From Cypionkella sp. (lineage in GTDB: Bacteria > Pseudomonadota > Alphaproteobacteria > Rhodobacterales > Rhodobacteraceae): a stretch of DNA of 5,347 bases. Shown piece by piece: positions 1 to 4,935 of the stretch. The notes beneath the pieces are model-generated. The model was not told the DNA's origin. It worked only from the letters and a program-made list of their open reading frames with translations, and ran no database searches. Position 1 is the stretch's first letter. Every line of letters begins with the position of its first letter. The translations under genes and the position numbers were made by a program. The DNA is taken from contig JAGPBG010000184.1 of NCBI GenBank assembly GCA_018063485.1, positions 1 to 5,347 on the forward strand, read 5' to 3'.

Positions 1-67
1 GCAGACGGTCGGCCAAGGGGCGAGGGCCTTCGGCTATAGGAGCTGGAGAATCGAAGAGATCGGCCAT
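1..67 (-). CDS. rarA: RarA/MgsA-like AAA+ recombination protein, N-terminus only (partial)
   Basis: Only the first 22 codons lie in the window and the gene continues past the left edge. The peptide begins MADLFDSPAP and ends with PRPLADRL. The P-L-A-x-R-(M/L) block is the conserved segment just before the AAA+ ATPase domain in replication-associated recombination protein A; E. coli RarA has PLAARMRP there. RarA is a clamp-loader-like ATPase acting at stalled replication forks. By my recollection rarA commonly follows rplQ in Rhodobacteraceae, which supports the call. An in-frame TAG at 77-79 means the ATG at 65-67 is the first usable start. No Shine-Dalgarno is visible upstream, and the gene begins only 33 nt after the rplQ terminator, so it probably has its own promoter, perhaps giving a leaderless mRNA. 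No catalytic motif is in view, so the identification rests on a short N-terminal match. Confidence 0.8.
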   Translation of the reverse strand, partial: MADLFDSPAPIAEGPRPLADRL

Positions 68-73
68 GGATTG

Positions 74-103
74 AGACTACGCTAAGGTCGCAGGAAGCGG
101 CAA
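74..103 (-). promoter_or_regulatory. Weak candidate promoter for rarA (leaderless geometry)
   Basis: On the minus strand TTGCCG (103-98) is followed after 18 nt by TAGTCT (79-74), and 6 nt later comes the rarA ATG (67). The -35 matches TTGACA at 4 of 6 positions and the -10 matches TATAAT at 3 of 6. If used, transcription would begin at or next to the start codon, which would fit the missing Shine-Dalgarno. The -35 overlaps the tail of the rplQ terminator. The match is weak and could be chance. Confidence 0.25.
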
Positions 104-130
104 AGAAAAACCCGCGCCAAAGCGCGGGTT
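101..130 (-). terminator. Rho-independent terminator after rplQ
   Basis: Reading the minus strand, a perfect 9-bp stem (AACCCGCGC 130-122 with GCGCGGGTT 117-109) closes a TTTG loop. It is followed by TTTCTTTG (108-101), which extends the two stem T's into a five-T run interrupted once by C. It begins 24 nt after the rplQ stop. The plus strand has no T-run after the stem, so it acts in one direction. This marks the end of the alpha operon and separates it from rarA. Confidence 0.9.
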
Positions 131-154
131 CCGGGATGGCCAAGTGGTCGGATA

Positions 155-565
155 TTATTCGTCAGCAGCAGCGGTGCGGGCGTGGTCGGCGGCACCTTTG
201 GCCGAAGGATCACGATCCACGAATTCGATAATCGCCATTGGAGCCATGTCGCCATAACGGAAACCAGCCTTGAGCACGCGGACATAACCGCCCTGACGAT
301 CCTGATAACGCGGGCCGAGGATGGCGAACAGGCGCTCGGTGTGGATGTCTTGCTTGAGTTGCGCATGGGCCTGACGGCGGGCGTGCAGGTCGCCGCGCTT
401 GGCAAGTGTGATCAGCTTTTCGATGATCGGACGCAGTTCCTTGGCTTTCGGCAAGGTGGTCTTGATCTGCTCATGCTCGATCAACGATCCGGCCATGTTG
501 GCGAACAGCGCTTTGCGGTGCTCGTGGGTGCGGTTCAGTTTGCGGTAACCATTTGAGTGACGCAT
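155..565 (-). CDS. rplQ: 50S ribosomal protein L17
   Basis: L17 is a large-subunit protein bound to 23S rRNA near the peptide exit tunnel. The 136-aa product has the family's core in order: [12 protein letters not shown] at the N-terminus, the basic helix with [10 protein letters not shown] (residues 23-32), [13 protein letters not shown] (34-46), [10 protein letters not shown] (51-60), and the C-terminal QGGYVRVLK...[18 protein letters not shown] (91-118). E. coli L17 is 127 aa; the extra length is an alanine- and charge-rich tail after residue 119. An AGGAG Shine-Dalgarno (576-572) sits 6 nt before the ATG. It is the last gene of the alpha operon, 158 nt behind rpoA across a highly folded spacer and 24 nt before a strong terminator. 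Confidence 0.98.
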   Translation of the reverse strand: MRHSNGYRKLNRTHEHRKALFANMAGSLIEHEQIKTTLPKAKELRPIIEKLITLAKRGDLHARRQAHAQLKQDIHTERLFAILGPRYQDRQGGYVRVLKAGFRYGDMAPMAIIEFVDRDPSAKGAADHARTAAADE

Positions 566-631
566 CGGAATCTCCTAGACGCTAAATTTTGCTTTGTCCG
601 GCAGGGCCTACGATTGGTCCCGCTCACCTTG

Positions 632-670
632 GGGTCTTTGACCCTGATCGAAAATGTTTCATCTTCGATC
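632..670 (-). other. Two stem-loops in the rpoA-rplQ spacer, rplQ-proximal
   Basis: On the minus strand GATCGAAGATG (670-660) pairs with CATTTTCGATC (656-646) around an AAA triloop: 11 bp with one G-U. One nucleotide later GGGTC (644-640) pairs with GACCC (636-632), also around AAA. Neither is followed by a U-run, so these are not intrinsic terminators. The AT-richer 11-bp stem lies about 70 nt upstream of the rplQ Shine-Dalgarno. Function unknown; RNA processing or stability, or translational control of rplQ, are possible. Confidence 0.55.
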
Positions 671-676
671 TTATTC

Positions 677-718
677 CCCGGCGGTCCGGGCATTTGCGGG
701 GGGCGTTACCGCCCCCCG
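677..718 (-). other. GC-rich stem-loop pair just after the rpoA stop
   Basis: Five nucleotides after the rpoA TGA, CGGGGGGCG (718-710) pairs perfectly with CGCCCCCCG (705-697) around GTAA, a GNRA-type tetraloop, which makes a very stable 9-bp hairpin. Next, CCCGG (690-686) pairs with CCGGG (681-677) around ACCG. The transcript downstream of the first stem reads CAAATG, so it lacks the U-tract of a terminator. On the plus strand the same stem is followed by AGTTTT, but no plus-strand gene lies before it. It most resembles an intercistronic stability or processing hairpin. Confidence 0.65.
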
Positions 719-723
719 AGTTT

Positions 724-1740
724 TCAGAACTGGTCTTCAAACCGCTTGGCCAGATCTTCAATGTTCTCTGGCGGCCAATCTTCAACTTCCATGCCAAGGT
801 GCAGACCCATGCCCGACAGCACTTCCTTGATTTCGTTCAAGGACTTGCGGCCAAAGTTTGGCGTGCGCAGCATTTCGGCTTCGGTTTTCTGGATCAGATC
901 GCCGATATAGACAATGTTGTCGTTCTTGAGGCAGTTGGCCGAACGCACCGACAATTCCAACTCGTCCACTTTCTTGAGCAGCAGCGGGTTGAATTCCAGG
1001 CCGGCATCTTCAACGCCTTTGCCAGCCGCTTCCGGCTCGTCAAAGTTCACGAAGATCGACAACTGGTCTTGCAGGATGCGCGCGGCATAGGCCACGGCGT
1101 CGTCCGGGGTCAGCGAGCCATCGGTTTCGATCCGCATGGTCAGCTTGTCATAATCCAGCACCTGGCCTTCGCGGGTCGGCGTGACTTCATACGAAACCTT
1201 CTTGACCGGCGAATAGATCGCATCAATCGGGATCAGACCGATCGGCGCATCTTCGGGGCGGTTCTTGTCAGCCGCAACATAGCCTTTGCCGGTGTTGACA
1301 GTCAGCTCCATGAACACGTCGGCACCATCATCAAGGTGGCAGATGACGTGATCCTTGTTCAGCACTTCGATGCCGCTGGATTCAGAGATATCCCCGGCGG
1401 TGACAACACCCGGACCCTTGGCGGAAATCGACAGGCGTTTGGGCCCATCAACATCCATCTTGATCGAAACGCCTTTAAGATTCAGCACGATGTCGGTGAC
1501 ATCCTCGCGCACGCCTGCAACCGATGAAAACTCGTGCAGCACGTTGTCGATTTGCACCGACGTGATTGCGCCGCCTTGGAGCGACGACATCAGCACGCGG
1601 CGCAGCGCGTTGCCAAGGGTCAGGCCAAAGCCGCGCTCAAGCGGTTCGGCAATAACGGTGGCGGTGCGTTGCGCATCAGCCCCCGGCTTGACGACCAGTT
1701 GCGTCGGTTTGATCAGTTCAAGCCAATTTTTGTGGATCAT
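724..1740 (-). CDS. rpoA: DNA-directed RNA polymerase subunit alpha
   Basis: RpoA dimerises to nucleate RNA polymerase assembly, and its C-terminal domain binds UP elements and activators. The 338-aa product is full length (E. coli 329). The N-terminal domain (about 1-232) carries the assembly signature [14 protein letters not shown] (35-48). An acidic linker (about 233-250) leads to the C-terminal domain (about 251-325), with [15 protein letters not shown] (258-272), [16 protein letters not shown] (293-308) and DWPPENI (321-327). R266 corresponds to E. coli R265, the key DNA-contacting residue. A GGAGG Shine-Dalgarno (1752-1748) lies 7 nt before the ATG. Upstream, rpsD, which separates rpsK from rpoA in E. 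coli, is absent; a 114-nt spacer with a hairpin takes its place. The sequence strongly resembles Rhodobacteraceae RpoA. Confidence 0.99.
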   Translation of the reverse strand: MIHKNWLELIKPTQLVVKPGADAQRTATVIAEPLERGFGLTLGNALRRVLMSSLQGGAITSVQIDNVLHEFSSVAGVREDVTDIVLNLKGVSIKMDVDGPKRLSISAKGPGVVTAGDISESSGIEVLNKDHVICHLDDGADVFMELTVNTGKGYVAADKNRPEDAPIGLIPIDAIYSPVKKVSYEVTPTREGQVLDYDKLTMRIETDGSLTPDDAVAYAARILQDQLSIFVNFDEPEAAGKGVEDAGLEFNPLLLKKVDELELSVRSANCLKNDNIVYIGDLIQKTEAEMLRTPNFGRKSLNEIKEVLSGMGLHLGMEVEDWPPENIEDLAKRFEDQF

Positions 1741-1811
1741 GTGACCGCCTCCATACTTGTCTTCTGCTCATGTCCCAAAGCAGAGAACGCCCGAGGTTCA
1801 GAAATGACGAA

Positions 1812-1841
1812 ATCGGGCCGCGCAGATGCACGCAGCCCGAT
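1812..1841 (-). other. Strong stem-loop in the rpsK-rpoA spacer (attenuator-like)
   Basis: Beginning 13 nt after the rpsK stop, ATCGGGCTGCG (1841-1831) pairs with CGCGGCCCGAT (1822-1812) around an 8-nt loop: 11 bp with one G-U. The G-U would be a C-A mismatch on the other strand, which suggests the minus-strand RNA is the functional one. The transcript then reads TTCGTCATTTCTG, a U-rich but interrupted tract. It could be a partial terminator setting the S11:alpha ratio, a processing site, or a 3' stability element. The rest of this 114-nt spacer holds only the rpoA Shine-Dalgarno. Confidence 0.6.
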
Positions 1842-1854
1842 GATACTTAAACGC

Positions 1855-2250
1855 TTAGACGCGGCGGCGTTTCGGCGGGCGGCAGCCGTTGTGGGCCAGC
1901 GGTGTCACGTCACGGATCGAAGTGACGTTGAGACCTGCAGCAGCCAAAGCGCGCAGAGCAGACTCGCGGCCTGAACCGGGGCCTTGCACTTCTACTTCAA
2001 CGGTCTTCATGCCATGCTCTTGCGCCTTGCGGGCTGCGTCTTCGGCAGCCATCTGGGCGGCGTAAGGCGTGGATTTCCGCGAGCCCTTGAAGCCCATGGT
2101 GCCCGAGGACGACCAGGAAATCGCGTTGCCCTGAACGTCGGAAATCAGGATCTTGGTGTTGTTGAACGAAGAGTTCACATGAACCACGCCAGCGGCGATG
2201 TTCTTGCGCTCTTTTTTCTTCGTGCGGGATGCTTTTGTATCGCGTGCCAT
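1855..2250 (-). CDS. rpsK: 30S ribosomal protein S11
   Basis: S11 sits on the platform of the 30S subunit and helps form the mRNA exit region near the 3' end of 16S rRNA. The 131-aa product is full length (E. coli 129). It has a basic N-terminus (KKKERK, 11-16), the core [18 protein letters not shown] (21-38), [10 protein letters not shown] (41-50), the glycine turn [14 protein letters not shown] (89-102), and the C-terminal [19 protein letters not shown] (112-130). Asn121 in HNGCR aligns with the E. coli Asn119 known to be converted to isoaspartate. The ATG lies 12 nt after the rpsM stop, and the Shine-Dalgarno AAGGGG (2264-2259) overlaps that stop (TAAGGGG), so the two genes are likely translationally coupled. 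Confidence 0.99.
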   Translation of the reverse strand: MARDTKASRTKKKERKNIAAGVVHVNSSFNNTKILISDVQGNAISWSSSGTMGFKGSRKSTPYAAQMAAEDAARKAQEHGMKTVEVEVQGPGSGRESALRALAAAGLNVTSIRDVTPLAHNGCRPPKRRRV

Positions 2251-2262
2251 ATGCCCTACCCC

Positions 2263-2631
2263 TTATTTCTTCTTGCCAGCGATGGCTTTTGCGGGGCCCT
2301 TGCGGGTGCGAGCGTTGGTGTGGGTGCGCTGACCGCGGACCGGCAGACCCTTGCGATGACGCAGGCCACGATAGCACCCCAGATCCATCAAACGCTTGAT
2401 GTTCATCGAGGTTTCGCGACGCAGATCGCCTTCGACAGTGACATTTGCGTCGATGAATTCGCGGATGGCCAGCACTTCGGCATCGGTCAACTGGTTGACG
2501 CGACGGGCGCGGTCAATCTTGACGGCTTCGCAGATTTGCTCGGCCACAGCGGGGCCAACACCGGTAATATAAGTCAGGGCGATCGGGACCCGCTTTTGGG
2601 TCGGGATGTTTACGCCAGCAATACGTGCCAA
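2263..2631 (-). CDS. rpsM: 30S ribosomal protein S13, TTG start
   Basis: S13 lies in the head of the 30S subunit, forms bridges to the 50S subunit, and its basic tail reaches the P-site tRNA. The 122-aa product begins (M)[14 protein letters not shown]. It has the helical segment [11 protein letters not shown] (24-34), the two-helix core through [15 protein letters not shown] (59-73), and the signature [20 protein letters not shown] (90-109) followed by a Lys-rich end (E. coli 118 aa). The start codon is TTG (2631-2629). The frame closes upstream at TGA (2646-2644) and the four codons between are AGG, AAC, ACA and CGT, so no ATG or GTG start exists upstream. AAGGA (2644-2640) lies 8 nt before the TTG. 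The gene opens the alpha operon and is followed closely by rpsK. Confidence 0.97.
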   Translation of the reverse strand: MARIAGVNIPTQKRVPIALTYITGVGPAVAEQICEAVKIDRARRVNQLTDAEVLAIREFIDANVTVEGDLRRETSMNIKRLMDLGCYRGLRHRKGLPVRGQRTHTNARTRKGPAKAIAGKKK

Positions 2632-2639
2632 ACGTGTGT

Positions 2640-2644
2640 TCCTT
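2640..2644 (-). promoter_or_regulatory. Shine-Dalgarno deciding the rpsM TTG start
   Basis: AAGGA on the minus strand lies 8 nt upstream of the TTG at 2631, a normal spacing. It partly overlaps the in-frame TGA (2646-2644) and an out-of-frame ATG (2647-2645). That ATG has no Shine-Dalgarno of its own and leads only into a shadow frame, so the site points to the TTG. Confidence 0.8.
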
Positions 2645-2653
2645 CATGGTTGC

Positions 2654-2673
2654 GGTTCCGTAGTGCCAGAACC
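2654..2673 (-). other. Small stem-loop in the rpsM leader
   Basis: GGTTC (2673-2669) pairs with GAACC (2658-2654) around a 10-nt loop, 9 nt upstream of the rpsM Shine-Dalgarno. If the promoter at 2698-2670 is used, transcription begins inside this element, so the hairpin would form only in read-through transcripts from adk. With 5 bp and a large loop it is weak and may be incidental. Confidence 0.3.
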
Positions 2674-2698
2674 TTTTTTCACAACACCGCCCGGTCAA
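2670..2698 (-). promoter_or_regulatory. Candidate promoter for rpsM-rpsK-rpoA-rplQ
   Basis: The minus strand has CTTGACC, with TTGACC at 2698-2693, then a 17-nt spacer and AAGGTT (2675-2670). The CTTGAC-type -35 is typical of housekeeping promoters in Rhodobacter relatives, where -10 elements are often degenerate; the -10 here is poor. The predicted start near 2663 would give a leader of about 32 nt containing the AAGGA site. Its position just after a terminator-like hairpin supports separate transcription of the alpha operon. The -35 also lies within a small CGCCC/GGGCG inverted repeat. Confidence 0.4.
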
Positions 2699-2709
2699 GG
2701 GCGATTCGA

Positions 2710-2751
2710 TTCCCTCTGAAAAGGGAAACCCGCAGACGATTCCGCTGCGGG
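2710..2751 (-). terminator. Terminator-like hairpin between adk and rpsM
   Basis: On the minus strand CCCGCAG (2751-2745) pairs perfectly with CTGCGGG (2735-2729) around a 9-nt loop. It is followed by TTTCCCTTTTC (2728-2718), a U-rich tract broken by CCC. A second hairpin follows directly, TTCCCT (2727-2722) with AGGGAA (2715-2710), and competes for the same tract. The element starts 54 nt after the adk stop. It could end or attenuate rplO-secY-adk transcripts before the alpha operon. The broken U-run suggests partial termination. Confidence 0.5.
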
Positions 2752-2758
2752 ACGCCGT

Positions 2759-2787
2759 GCTTTATGGGCTTTTGACGCTATCGTCAA
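2759..2787 (-). promoter_or_regulatory. Second candidate promoter downstream of adk (weak)
   Basis: TTGACG (2787-2782), a 17-nt spacer and TAAAGC (2764-2759) lie shortly after the adk stop on the minus strand. The -35 matches TTGACA at 5 of 6 positions; the -10 is weak. The -35 is also one arm of a perfect 6-bp hairpin, TTGACG/CGTCAA with an ATAG loop (2787-2772), so the sequence may instead be a 3' stem-loop of the adk message. Transcripts from here would pass straight into the terminator-like hairpin at 2751-2729. Confidence 0.25.
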
Positions 2788-2805
2788 GGGCAGCGAGCGA
2801 CAAAT

Positions 2806-3459
2806 TCAGGCTTTGTCAAGAACTTTGGCAATTGCCGCTGCAACAACGCCCACTTCCGCCAATCCATCCACCGTCGAGAGCTGGCCCTTGGCGTAATAGT
2901 AACCGATCAGCGGCGAGGTGTCGCGGTAATAGGCGAGCATCCTGGTGCGCAGCGCCTCCTCGGTATCGTCAGCACGGCGATTCATATCCTGGCTGCCACA
3001 GCTATCGCAAACGCCTTCCACGCGGGGCGGGTGGGTTTTGTCGTGATAGACAGCACCACAGGTGCCGCAGGTGTAGCGACCTACAATGCGGTCTTTCAGG
3101 ATTTCTTCATCCACACGGATTTCAATCACGGCATCAAGCGACTGGCCGATCCGCGTCATCACCTCGGCCAAGGCATCGGCCTGACGCAGGGTGCGGGGAA
3201 AACCATCGAAGATGTAGCCTCCCGTAGCCTTACCCTGCGCCAGTTTTTCTTCTATCAGCCCGACCACGATCTCGTCGGTGACCAAATGGCCCTTATCCAT
3301 CACGGCAGCCACCCGCCGCCCCATTTCGGTGCCAGAGGTTTTTGCCTCGCGAAGCATGTCGCCGGTGGAAAGCTGCACCATGGCGCGGCTGTCGACCAGA
3401 CGTTTTGCTTGGGTGCCTTTGCCAGCGCCGGGCGGCCCGAGAAGGATAATGTTGGCCAT
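2806..3459 (-). CDS. adk: Adenylate kinase, long form with four-cysteine LID
   Basis: Adk catalyses ATP + AMP = 2 ADP in the cytoplasm. The 217-aa product is a long-LID bacterial type. Walker A is GPPGAGKGT (8-16). The AMP-binding segment is STGDMLR (31-37), with R37 and R89 matching E. coli R36 and R88. DGFPRT is at 85-90, and the [13 protein letters not shown] block (161-173) supplies the LID-side arginines. The LID holds C131, C134, C151 and C154 (CxxC-x16-CxxC), the metal-binding arrangement of Gram-positive Adks and of Paracoccus denitrificans Adk, unlike the cysteine-free E. coli LID. The ATG is 12 nt after the secY stop and the Shine-Dalgarno AAAGG overlaps the end of secY, so co-expression with secY is likely. 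The gene sits where rpmJ lies in E. coli, an arrangement usual for alphaproteobacteria. Confidence 0.99.
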   Translation of the reverse strand: MANIILLGPPGAGKGTQAKRLVDSRAMVQLSTGDMLREAKTSGTEMGRRVAAVMDKGHLVTDEIVVGLIEEKLAQGKATGGYIFDGFPRTLRQADALAEVMTRIGQSLDAVIEIRVDEEILKDRIVGRYTCGTCGAVYHDKTHPPRVEGVCDSCGSQDMNRRADDTEEALRTRMLAYYRDTSPLIGYYYAKGQLSTVDGLAEVGVVAAAIAKVLDKA

Positions 3460-3471
3460 GCGTCGCCTTTC

Positions 3472-4833
3472 TTAGCGGCGGGCAGGAGGCTTTGCCGCCC
3501 CAGTGCGTTTCTTGCCGCGCAGTTGCGACTTTTCAATCAGCCCTTCGTACTGATGGGCCAGAAGATGCGACTGCACCTGATTTATCGTATCCATCGTGAC
3601 CGAAACCACGATCAGCACCGAGGTGCCACCGAAATAGAACGGGATCGCAAAAGCATCACGCAGCACTTCTGGCAGCATACAGACCAAGGCAAGATAGGCA
3701 GAACCCAGCACCAGAATGCGGGTGACAACATAATCAAGGTAATCCTGGGTCTTTTGCCCCGGACGGATCCCCGGAATGAACCCGTTCTGATTCTTGAGAT
3801 TGTCAGCAACGTCATCGGTTTTGAACGCGACGTTGGTGGTGTAAAAATAGGTGAAGAACACAATCATCGACACGAAGAACAGCAGATAGAGCGGCTGTCC
3901 AGGGCCGAAGTAGGCCATAATGGTCGACATGACCGGGCCGGTTTTTGCACCCGAGAAGGTGGATATCGTGGCCGGCAACAACAACAGCGACGAGGCAAAG
4001 ATCGCCGGGATCACGCCTGCTGGGTTCACCTTGATCGGCAGATGTGACGAGCCGCCGTCATAAACCTTCATGCCCACCTGACGGCGGGGATACTGGATAT
4101 GGATCTTGCGCAAGGCACGTTCCATGAACACGACCAAGGCAATCACCACAATGACCATGACGATCACACCAAGGATCACCGGGGTGCTGATGGCACCCGA
4201 ACGGCCCTGACTGAAGAATTTGGCCAGGGCGGCGGGGATCTCGGCAATAATGCCGACAAAGATGATCAGCGAAACGCCATTGCCAATGCCGCGGGCGGTT
4301 ATCTGCTCGCCCAGCCACATCAGGAACATGGTGCCACCGACCAGAGTGATCACGCAAGACACGGCAAAGAACATCCCCGGCGTATGGGCAAGCCCACCCG
4401 CCTGAATCGAAGCCGCGATCCCCCAGGCCTGAAAGGTTGCCAGCGCGACGGTGCCGTAGCGCGTCCACTGGTTCATCTTCTTGCGGCCCTGCTCGCCCTC
4501 TTTCTTCAATTGCTCCAGCGCCGGAACCATTGATCCCAACAACTGCACAATGATCGAGGCCGAAATATAGGGCATGATGCCAAGCGCGAATATACCCATC
4601 CGCGTGATCGCGCCGCCGGTGAACATCGCGAGCATCCCACCAAGGCCCGATCCCGCATCGTCCATGAAGTTGCGAAGCGCCGTGCCGTCGATCCCCGGAA
4701 CCGGCACAAAGGTGCCCAACCGGTAGATGATCAGCAAACCGATGGTAAAGAGGATGCGATTGCGAAGATCCTTCGCCTTGCCGAGCGTGCCCCAGCTGAG
4801 GTTTGCCGCCATTTGCTCTGCAGCAGATGCCAT
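3472..4833 (-). CDS. secY: Protein translocase subunit SecY
   Basis: SecY is the channel subunit of the SecYEG translocon in the inner membrane. From the ATG at 4833 the product is 453 aa (E. coli 443) with ten hydrophobic segments, at roughly 27-43, 79-100, 125-146, 155-175, 187-205, 217-237, 273-292, 311-331, 367-388 and 397-418, plus the plug region GGMLAMFTGGAI (65-76). IMPYISASIIVQLLG (86-100) and the cytoplasmic loop GFIPGIRPG (351-359), whose R357 matches the SecA-critical arginine of E. coli, are diagnostic. The tail is basic and proline-containing. Another ATG lies 5 codons upstream (4848), but it follows a hairpin and has no Shine-Dalgarno. The inner ATG has AAAGAG at good spacing and gives the MASAAEQ start I would expect for relatives. 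Confidence 0.98.
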   Translation of the reverse strand: MASAAEQMAANLSWGTLGKAKDLRNRILFTIGLLIIYRLGTFVPVPGIDGTALRNFMDDAGSGLGGMLAMFTGGAITRMGIFALGIMPYISASIIVQLLGSMVPALEQLKKEGEQGRKKMNQWTRYGTVALATFQAWGIAASIQAGGLAHTPGMFFAVSCVITLVGGTMFLMWLGEQITARGIGNGVSLIIFVGIIAEIPAALAKFFSQGRSGAISTPVILGVIVMVIVVIALVVFMERALRKIHIQYPRRQVGMKVYDGGSSHLPIKVNPAGVIPAIFASSLLLLPATISTFSGAKTGPVMSTIMAYFGPGQPLYLLFFVSMIVFFTYFYTTNVAFKTDDVADNLKNQNGFIPGIRPGQKTQDYLDYVVTRILVLGSAYLALVCMLPEVLRDAFAIPFYFGGTSVLIVVSVTMDTINQVQSHLLAHQYEGLIEKSQLRGKKRTGAAKPPARR

Positions 4834-4839
4834 AGTGAT

Positions 4840-4845
4840 CTCTTT
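4840..4845 (-). promoter_or_regulatory. Shine-Dalgarno choosing the inner secY start
   Basis: AAAGAG on the minus strand, matching AAGGAG at 5 of 6 positions, lies 6 nt before the ATG at 4833. It directly follows the alternative ATG at 4848-4846, which is preceded only by GCGCAGTCC and a stable stem. This argues for 4833 as the true start. Confidence 0.7.
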
Positions 4846-4853
4846 CATGGACT

Positions 4854-4885
4854 GCGCCGCCGAACCGTTTTCCGGTCGGCGGCGC
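4854..4885 (-). other. Stable stem-loop in the secY leader
   Basis: On the minus strand GCGCCGCCGA (4885-4876) plus CCG pairs with CGG plus TCGGCGGCGC (4863-4854), with a one-base bulge and a GAAAA loop: 13 bp in all. It ends 8 nt before the secY Shine-Dalgarno. No U-run follows, so it is not a terminator. It may protect or process the mRNA, or keep the secY ribosome site accessible. It would block initiation at the outer ATG. Confidence 0.6.
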
Positions 4886-4904
4886 GGGAAAACTTTACCC
4901 CATG

Positions 4905-4926
4905 TAAGCGGTCTGGCGACCGCTCA
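4905..4926 (-). other. Small stem-loop after the rplO stop
   Basis: TGAGCGGTC (4926-4918) pairs with GACCGCTTA (4913-4905) around GCCA: 9 bp including one G-U. It begins 9 nt after the rplO TAA. The transcript continues CATGGGG with no U-run. With the neighbouring stem it makes a two-hairpin spacer between rplO and secY. Confidence 0.5.
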
Positions 4927-4935
4927 CAATCCCTA

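Noticed and set aside
697..723. Plus-strand terminator (stem 697-718 followed by AGTTTT)
   Set aside because: The geometry is reasonable, but there is no plus-strand gene upstream for it to end. The T's belong to the region around the rpoA stop.
589..1527. 312-codon plus-strand reading frame antisense to rpoA
   Set aside because: It lies opposite an unmistakable rpoA, its translation resembles no family I know and is rich in residues expected from reverse-complemented GC-biased codons. A composition shadow.
1718..1771. 17-codon Arg-rich minus-strand frame ([10 protein letters not shown]...) overlapping the rpoA start, a possible leader peptide
   Set aside because: It contains several AGA/AGG/CGG codons, but its ATG lacks a properly spaced Shine-Dalgarno and the frame simply runs through the rpoA ribosome site. 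No evidence of translation.
1751..1785. TTGGGA-N17-TATGGA as a promoter for rpoA
   Set aside because: The -10 overlaps the rpoA Shine-Dalgarno, so a transcript starting downstream would lose its ribosome site.
2513..2698. 61-codon minus-strand frame covering the ATG at 2647 upstream of rpsM
   Set aside because: Out of frame with S13, no Shine-Dalgarno before that ATG, and its content is a shifted reading of the rpsM start.
1984..2775. 263-codon plus-strand frame antisense to rpsK and rpsM
   Set aside because: Opposite two essential ribosomal-protein genes, with no family resemblance. A shadow.
3031..4047. 338-codon plus-strand reading frame across the adk-secY junction
   Set aside because: It spans two real minus-strand genes and their 12-nt junction, has no credible ribosome site or recognisable domain, and is His/Arg-rich as antisense frames of membrane-protein genes tend to be.
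4834..4848. Upstream ATG at 4848 as the secY start (458 aa)
   Set aside because: No Shine-Dalgarno precedes it, it sits right behind a stable stem, and AAAGAG is correctly placed for the inner ATG at 4833.
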